Shown: one piece after another, positions 58,205-64,000 of the stretch
Position numbering within the stretch: position 1 is the stretch's first letter
How the letters are laid out: each line of letters begins with the position of its first letter
Assembly (NCBI RefSeq): GCF_039555335.1
Contig: NC_092628.1
Location: forward strand, 102,198,647 to 102,262,646
Source: Amphiura filiformis
Taxonomy: Eukaryota; Echinodermata; Ophiuroidea; Amphilepidida; Amphiuridae
DNA: 64,000 nucleotides
Direction: 5' to 3'
Translations under genes and position numbers: made by a program
Notes under the pieces: generated by a model
Databases searched by the model: none
Told to the model about the DNA's origin: nothing
Seen by the model: only the letters and a program-made list of their open reading frames with translations

Positions 58205-58643
58205 CACCTATGTATCTCCAAGACCTTCTTCGTTATTATAAGCCTGGTCGAGCTGGCCTTAGATCATCTATAAGATACTTTGCGCCTTGAAGTTCCATCT
58301 ACTAAACGCGTCATTAGCGATAGCGCTTTCTGTGTTCTTGGACCCAAGCTTTGGAATCAGCTTCCCATTAAGATCCGTCAGGCTCCCAGTGTAAACAAAT
58401 TCAAAAAGTTATTAAAAACTCATCTTTTCCCCAAAGAGTAGCTTTCTTTGAATATAATGTTTTTAAATATTTTTGCTTTAGTGTAATAAATGATTGTAAT
58501 TAATGCTTGATTCGGTAATATTGAATTGATGCATTTATTTATGTGTAATTTTACTATACCATATTTGCATCGTATTTTATATTATTCTGTAAAAGCGCCT
58601 CGATCTATTGAAGAGGCGCTATATAAATAATAATAATAATAAC

Positions 58644-58715
<72 letters not shown>

Positions 58716-58730
58716 AATACTAATAATACC
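58205..58730 (+). mobile_element. L2-type LINE 3' end with AAT microsatellite
   Basis: In shifting frames the text reads YLQDLLRYYKPGRAGLRSS, then VISDSAFCVLGPKLWNQLPI and APSVNKFKKLLKTHLFPKE to a stop at 58441, the C-terminal block of L2/CR1-like reverse-transcriptase proteins. A terminal hairpin AGCGCCTC/GAGGCGCT (58594-58620) and ATATAAATAATAATAAT end follow. The (AAT)n run at 58622-58712 grew from the LINE tail. Confidence 0.85.
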
Positions 58731-59384
58731 TCCTTAGCTCAATTTCCTTCTTCACTCCTTTTTATCACTTTACTTACGCTAATTTTATTTGTTCTTCTTT
58801 TTCGGAAGCCAGTTTGCTATAGGACAGGTAAGCCAACATTTACCTTGGTTTGTTGCAATTTTTTTCAATACATGGTTTGCCTAGGATACTATCCGGGGAT
58901 ACTACAGTAAGCCAAAGAATTAAGGTACCATTTATGGTCACCCCTTGTATATCAACAGCATTGGTGTAAGTGTAGCGCCGAAAGAATCAACGGTATGGTC
59001 AACGACAAAACACAATTACACAAAGCTTATTATCTGGCATCCAGGGAGATGGTTTGTATCAAGAAGAGGCTAGTACTATAAAATCTCAAGTATGGCCCTC
59101 TCCTGGAGTGTTGGTACGGAAACACCTGGTCACCCACCGTACTATTTGGCCTCGATTGTAAACATGAGTACAAAGTCAAAAGAAAACGAGAGTATCGGAA
59201 GGTGCGACCCGCAGGCCATAAGATACGCTAATGGCTACTGGGAGGGCTACTGGGGAAGAGAAAGATGCTGCTCAGAGTACACCTGTTGGTGATGATAGAT
59301 CAGGATTAAAGCCTGCTACAGGAAGTCATGTTTTTGACGGTCCCAGGAAGGAAAGGAACAGCACCCCATTAAGGAAGCCAATAA

Positions 59385-60690
59385 TGATGATACATGGAAT
59401 GTACGCAGTATGTCAGGAGGAAAGATTAAAGTTGTGGAGAGTGAGATGGTTACAAATAATATTAAGATCCTAGGAGTAACAGAGTTGTGGTGGCTTGGAC
59501 AAGGGAGGTTCACTACAGATGATGTATGTATGTTCACGTACATCTACTCTGGAAAAGATAGTGGAAGGAAACGAGGAGACGTTGGTTTCATAATAGAAAG
59601 AACCATCACTGCCAAGTGTGTTTTGGGATATCATCCAATAAATGAGAGAGTGATGACTGTAAGATTGCAAGGACATCCTTAAAAGTTTCTATCACAAAAG
59701 TTTATGCACCAGCATCAGACCCCAATGAATTGTGGGAAGACTTGAAAGAAGCAGTCCAGAGCACAGCAAAGAAGTACATCCCCAGAAAGAAGAAACAGTC
59801 TTGAATCTCTCAGCAGACCTTAAACTTAAATAATGAAAGGAAGAGAGCAAAGGCAAATGGAGGAAAGGAAGAATGGGCACGCTTATAGAAAGAGGTCTCC
59901 AACAGTGTTAAGGAAGACAAAAAGAAAACTACATCGAAAGGAAATGGAAAGATATAGGGGTGACTCAAAAATAGCTTTTGGTTTCGCCAAAGAACTTACT
60001 AAGAAGTGGACCCCAGGATGGATGTTATAAATGATGAGAAAGGTAACACTCTTACCGAAAGCAAAGACATCAAGAGGCGGTGAGTTTAGTATAGTTCCCA
60101 GTTGTTTGAGGCACAAGATGACAAGGTGTATGTACATTGTGAAACGATTGAGGAAGAACCTCCGCACAATTGAGATCTGAAGTTGAGCTTGCTATGGAAC
60201 AAATGAAAAATGCTAAGTCACCTGGCATTGATAATGTAGCTTCTGAGAAGGCAACTGGGAAAGAAGGGATAAACCTAATGTGGCTTCTATGTTGTATCAT
60301 CTGGAAAAAGAAGAAATGGCCGAGAGACTGATGCAGGGCAGTATTTATTCCACTGCCGAATAAGGGAAAGAGTGCGTCAATCGCCGGACCATCAGCCTGA
60401 TTTGTCATGCAAGTAAAGTGCTACTGAAGATCATCATCAAGAGAATGAAGAACAAAATGGAGGAAGAAATATCTGATGAACATATAGGATATCGTGAAGG
60501 TAGGGGATTAGATCGCAGAGATCATAGGATTCCTCTTTACATGTGCTTCATAGATTTTGACTGTGTTAGCCATCTTTAAGATGTGGGGAACTATGAAAAA
60601 GTCGGGTTTCCCAAGTCATCTTGTGGACCTGATTAGTCGCTTATATTATGAAGACCAAGAATCGGCAGTCAGAACACCCAATAGACACTG
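59385..60690 (+). mobile_element. Decayed RTE-type LINE
   Basis: TWNVRSMSGGKIKVVESEM, NIKILGVTELWWLGQGRF, SGKDSGRKRGDVGFII and NERVMTVRLQGHP (59392-59680) are the endonuclease blocks of RTE/BovB-like elements. Later pieces are MEQMKNAKSPGIDNV near 60195, IIIKRMKNKMEEEISDEHIG near 60430 and GFPSHLVDLISRLYYEDQES near 60605 (polymerase region). Many stops and frameshifts. The YADD box is not found. It is an old insertion. Confidence 0.8.
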
Positions 60691-60699
60691 ACTAATGTA

Positions 60700-61115
60700 T
60701 GTGTGGAAGGGGTATCACTCTGCTATGTTGTTCGATGCAGCTTGAAGAGACATTTTGGAGATATTTCGTCTTGGACCGTAAGTGACCCCTTAATGACCTT
60801 TGACACCAAAGCTTTGAATACCCTAGAGACACTGGCTAATTTTAATACATATTTGCAAGTGGCGTCACTTGTTGTTTGTGGTAGAAAAAGCATTTTGAAG
60901 GTATTTCGTCCCGGACCGGAAGTTCCCCTTTAATGACCTGTGACCCCAAATCTGTGAACACCCTAAAGACACATGGTAATAACAATGCATGTGTGCAAGT
61001 GGCATCACCCTGCTATGTTGTTTGTGGCAGAAGTATATTGGCAATAAGAAGTAATGCATAAATTTGAAAGAAACAATATACAGTCGTGACTCCGTCAACG
61101 ACTGTCTAATTATAA
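60700..61115. repeat. Dispersed repeat with GACCCCTTAATG motifs, copy 2
   Basis: Two or three diverged units share GGTATCACTCTGCTATGTTG, TTTCGTCCCGGACCGGAAGT and CCTTTAATGACC. Same blocks as 12721-13020. The following 61170-61205 carries TGACCTTTGACG and a perfect TGACCTTTGACCT at 61191. Confidence 0.6.
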
Positions 61116-61213
61116 ATACAGCTATAATACTTGTATAAGTTAGAGCCCAATCTGAGCAACTTTGAATTTGACTTGACCTTTGACGTCATATGACCTTTGA
61201 CCTGACTTTTGCT

Positions 61214-61632
61214 CAGGGGCGTAGCCAGCTTTCTTGGTCAGGGGGGGGGCAAAATAAAATTTTGGGGGCACAGACGAAAAAAAATTGCAGTTACATCATA
61301 CAATACATAGACACTGTATGTCTTCGAGCTTCCCAAAAAGGGCCTTATTGGGATGATGTGCGCGCGTAGCGAGAAAAAAATGGTATTTTACACTATTTTC
61401 GCCCATTATCCAGCTAAAAAAGGGCTTTATTGTGCGCGCGTAGCGCGGAAAAATTTTGTATTTTACACTATTTTGGCCCTGAATTTTGCTAGAAAAGGGG
61501 CTTCTTGCCCTTTTTCTTTTACTTTGCCCTCCTGATTTTCTCTTTCATTTTTTGTCAGAGGGCACTTCTTCTTTAATTTTTTTTTGTCAGGGGGCACTCT
61601 GCCCCCTGCCCCCCCTGCTGGCTACGCTACTG
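61214..61632. mobile_element. hAT-like MITE with exact 8-bp duplication
   Basis: The ends CAGGGGCGTAGCCAG and CTGGCTACGCTACTG bound 419 bp. CTTTTGCT flanks both sides (61206-61213 and 61633-61640). The inside has two GCGCGCGTAGCG motifs and G-rich or C-rich runs. Non-autonomous, relatively recent. Confidence 0.9.
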
Positions 61633-61639
61633 CTTTTGC

Positions 61640-63300
61640 TATTGGATGACCTAACAAATGCAAAATTATTAACTTCCCCTGGCTCGGACCAAGTTGCATC
61701 CGCTTACCCACCAACTTTGCCGCAACTTTGAGGGCCATACGACCTGTCAGTTCGGAGAATAAGGGCAGACGCACTAATCAAAATTCTTAGATAAATAATA
61801 CCTGTGAATACTACCCTCAGAACTGATTAATGTAATCCATTAGATAGCCAGTGCCATGACATAAAATGCTGTCTCTGGAGTACAGAGTTGGTGTGCTTAT
61901 ACATGTATATATGATTGTATATACAGTCACAACTCCGTTTGTGTTTTTCTTCATTTTATTTGCATCGTGTTTAATACTGTGCAGTGTTCATCTGAAGCCG
62001 TCAAGTAGATTCTGCTGTCCCAATTGTATGCTGTGTAAATACATGCAAATGTCAATATTGTGACGGCTTGTTGAGTTTCTAAAATTGATAACTAAGAGAT
62101 ACACTAATAAACATTTTAAAAATAGTTTATAACTTTAAGGTTCAAACATTGAGTTTGCATGATTGCAACTTGATTAGCATGGGAATAGCATTTCCTGTTT
62201 TTAAGTGCTTTTTTGTACATCAAATATGTAACAAGACAGAATATTTGTTATAGTGATAGTGTCAAACAGGATGAGTGTTAAATTGCATAGATGCTTGTCT
62301 TATTAAAGTAGGATAATGGGGTTACGCATATCCTGCACAACAATATTTAGACACAATCGCTCGCTGCAAGAGATAGCTGAATATAATATAATACAGTGCG
62401 GAACCAGGAAGTTTTTTGCGGGGGGGGGCAGAGTGAATTGCAGGGGGGGCAAAACGTCATGTTGGTGTTTTTGCCTCAAAAGTGGGGTTGGGTGGCAAGA
62501 TAAATATGGGGGGGGATTAGAAAATACTATTGTAACATGGTGCTTACATCAACGTCAAGGGAGCAGACGTAGCTTTCAAATACCGTCCGTGTCATTCATT
62601 TTGGTTTCGGCAATCCAGAGATCTGCTTCACTAAACACAAATGTATGCCAACCCTTTTGTACCACATTTTAGAATATTGAATGGAATGTTATATCCAAGT
62701 AATATACAGTACAGTTAATAAAAGAACATTCATTTGTATCATTATGTAACAATTTCTCAGTAAAATTTCAAACGTATACGATATGCAATATTTCGTTGAC
62801 AGAATGTGCAATATTTCTTTGTCTTTTTACATGTCTTGAGTGACAAAGAGAACAGTATTTACCATGATAAAATCATTGACAAGTACATGTATTTAATTGT
62901 ACAGCAGAATGTGAAATATTTATTTATCCTTGTTTGAAATTTGTTTCAAGTGGAAAACATAATTATTATACCTGTATCATGATAAAACAGTAAAAAGTGT
63001 TTTGTATTGTTGTGTAATCGATGCATTCGTTTGATAAACTTGATGCTATCATTGATTTACAAATTTACAATGTACAGCTCTCTTCTCTTGTAAAAGTGAC
63101 ACAATTGTAATTTTACCCTTTCGTTGTTAACTAAACATATCTCGAGATTAAAATAAGCAAATTGAACAGAACAAACGAATTTGAGAACTAAGACTGCGCC
63201 CTTGACGTTGATGTAAGTATCACTTCACAATAATATTTTGCCAAAGAGGTCGCTTTTCAATTGCATAATTTTTTTTGAGACAGGCTGTATATTACTAGAT
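61640..63300. other. No recognised gene
   Basis: AT-rich unique sequence. At 62395-62520 there are G-runs (GCGGGGGGGGGC, GCAGGGGGGGC) resembling the G-rich interior of the hAT-like MITEs, but I find no ends. Confidence 0.4.
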
Positions 63301-63730
63301 GCAAGAAGTGGTCATAGACCACAAACCTAGCTGGGACGTGTTGGTGTTTTGTAGTTTATGACCTTTGACCTGACCCAACACTGAGGTTTGTTGTCACCGA
63401 GTTTGAGCCCCGTACTCTTTACAGCCTATGTCCAAAAATGCAGTTCTAATATTTATCCCCAGATGGCCTTTGACTTGACGACTGCTAAATGTTCCGAAAT
63501 GTTCCCCCGGGTATGAGATTTGTTGTCATTGAGTTTGAGCATCGTACCCCTTACAGATGTCCAGATAATACAATTCTAAGATTTGACCCCAGATCTGCTT
63601 TGACCTGACCCCTGCAAAATGTTTCAAACTCTTTCCATCGTCATGAGGTTTGTTGCCTCCGAGTTTGAGCCCCGTTCCCCTTACAAATGTCCAGATAATG
63701 CAATTCGAAGATTTGACACCAGATAAATAC
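63301..63730. repeat. DR1-bearing minisatellite, second block
   Basis: It begins GTGGTCATAGACCACAAACC, as the block at 55657 does, and has about four diverged units with GAGTTTGAGCCCCGTAC, CCCTTACAGATGTCCAGATA and GATTTGACCCCAGAT. One perfect TGACCTTTGACCT is at 63359-63371; 63467 and 63600 hold imperfect forms. Confidence 0.8.
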
Positions 63731-64000
63731 AGTAAGCCAAATAATTAAGGTACCAGTTATGTTTACCTCCTGTATATCCTGAACAAAGACAGAATATGTC
63801 ATAATTGGAACCAACAGGCAATAGCTGCAGCTCAAATTTAAGACCTCATTCGTTGAAATCGTTCAAGAAATAAAGACACGATAATGCAAAACCCAAGGGA
63901 GATGCCAATTTAAAAGTTGCAGTTTACTCCATTGCATGCCCTATTGATTTGTCAAAGCGTTCGCGAACAAGAGAAATATAGCGCCATTGATTAGCACGTT

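Noticed and set aside
58608..58910. Asparagine-rich protein
   Set aside because: It is the AAT microsatellite at a LINE tail, read in one frame.

Overview
The window is nuclear DNA of an intron-rich, repeat-rich animal. Two conserved eukaryotic genes can be reconstructed exon by exon: an INTS15 (C7orf26) orthologue on the + strand and an RRP7A orthologue on the - strand, arranged tail to tail. The many short inverted-repeat transposons, the tRNA-derived SINE, the Jockey/CR1-, L2- and RTE-type LINE remains and the mariner-like elements suggest a marine invertebrate, probably a deuterostome such as an echinoderm or hemichordate. The species cannot be fixed from sequence alone.

Layout. Bases 1-7373 are one satellite array with a 10-bp monomer and nested higher-order periods; it runs off the left edge. 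About 200 bp later comes a promoter-like patch with a perfect YY1-type CAAGATGGCGGC and a possible first exon. INTS15 coding exons lie at 11252-23767, with introns full of MITEs. A roughly 500-bp foldback follows the stop codon. From 25 to 31.8 kb there is no recognised gene, only MITEs, including a pogo-like element with a second element inserted in it. RRP7A occupies 51739 down to 31878 in seven coding exons. Its introns hold a 31-copy 36-bp hairpin minisatellite, a piggyBac-like foldback, a mariner-like element split by a LINE, and several hAT-like MITEs. From 51.7 to 64 kb there is no convincing host gene; it holds a SINE inside a Harbinger-like MITE, minisatellites rich in nuclear-receptor DR1 motifs, an L2-type LINE tail and a decayed RTE LINE.

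The two host genes act in different RNA pathways. INTS15 is a subunit of the Integrator complex, and RRP7A acts in small-ribosomal-subunit processing. Nothing here shows that they are co-regulated.

The most interesting signal is shared by both genes. In each, a short in-phase tandem duplication covers a 3' splice site together with about 30 bases of the exon behind it: four copies of 72 bp at INTS15 exon 2 and two copies of 63 bp at RRP7A exon 3. In RRP7A the extra acceptor would add 21 residues in frame. In INTS15 the extra acceptors lead to stop codons. Other points to examine are a histone-type 3' stem-loop just behind a mariner transposase remnant, an empty site that shows the TTAA insertion of the piggyBac-like element, and the DR1-bearing minisatellites.
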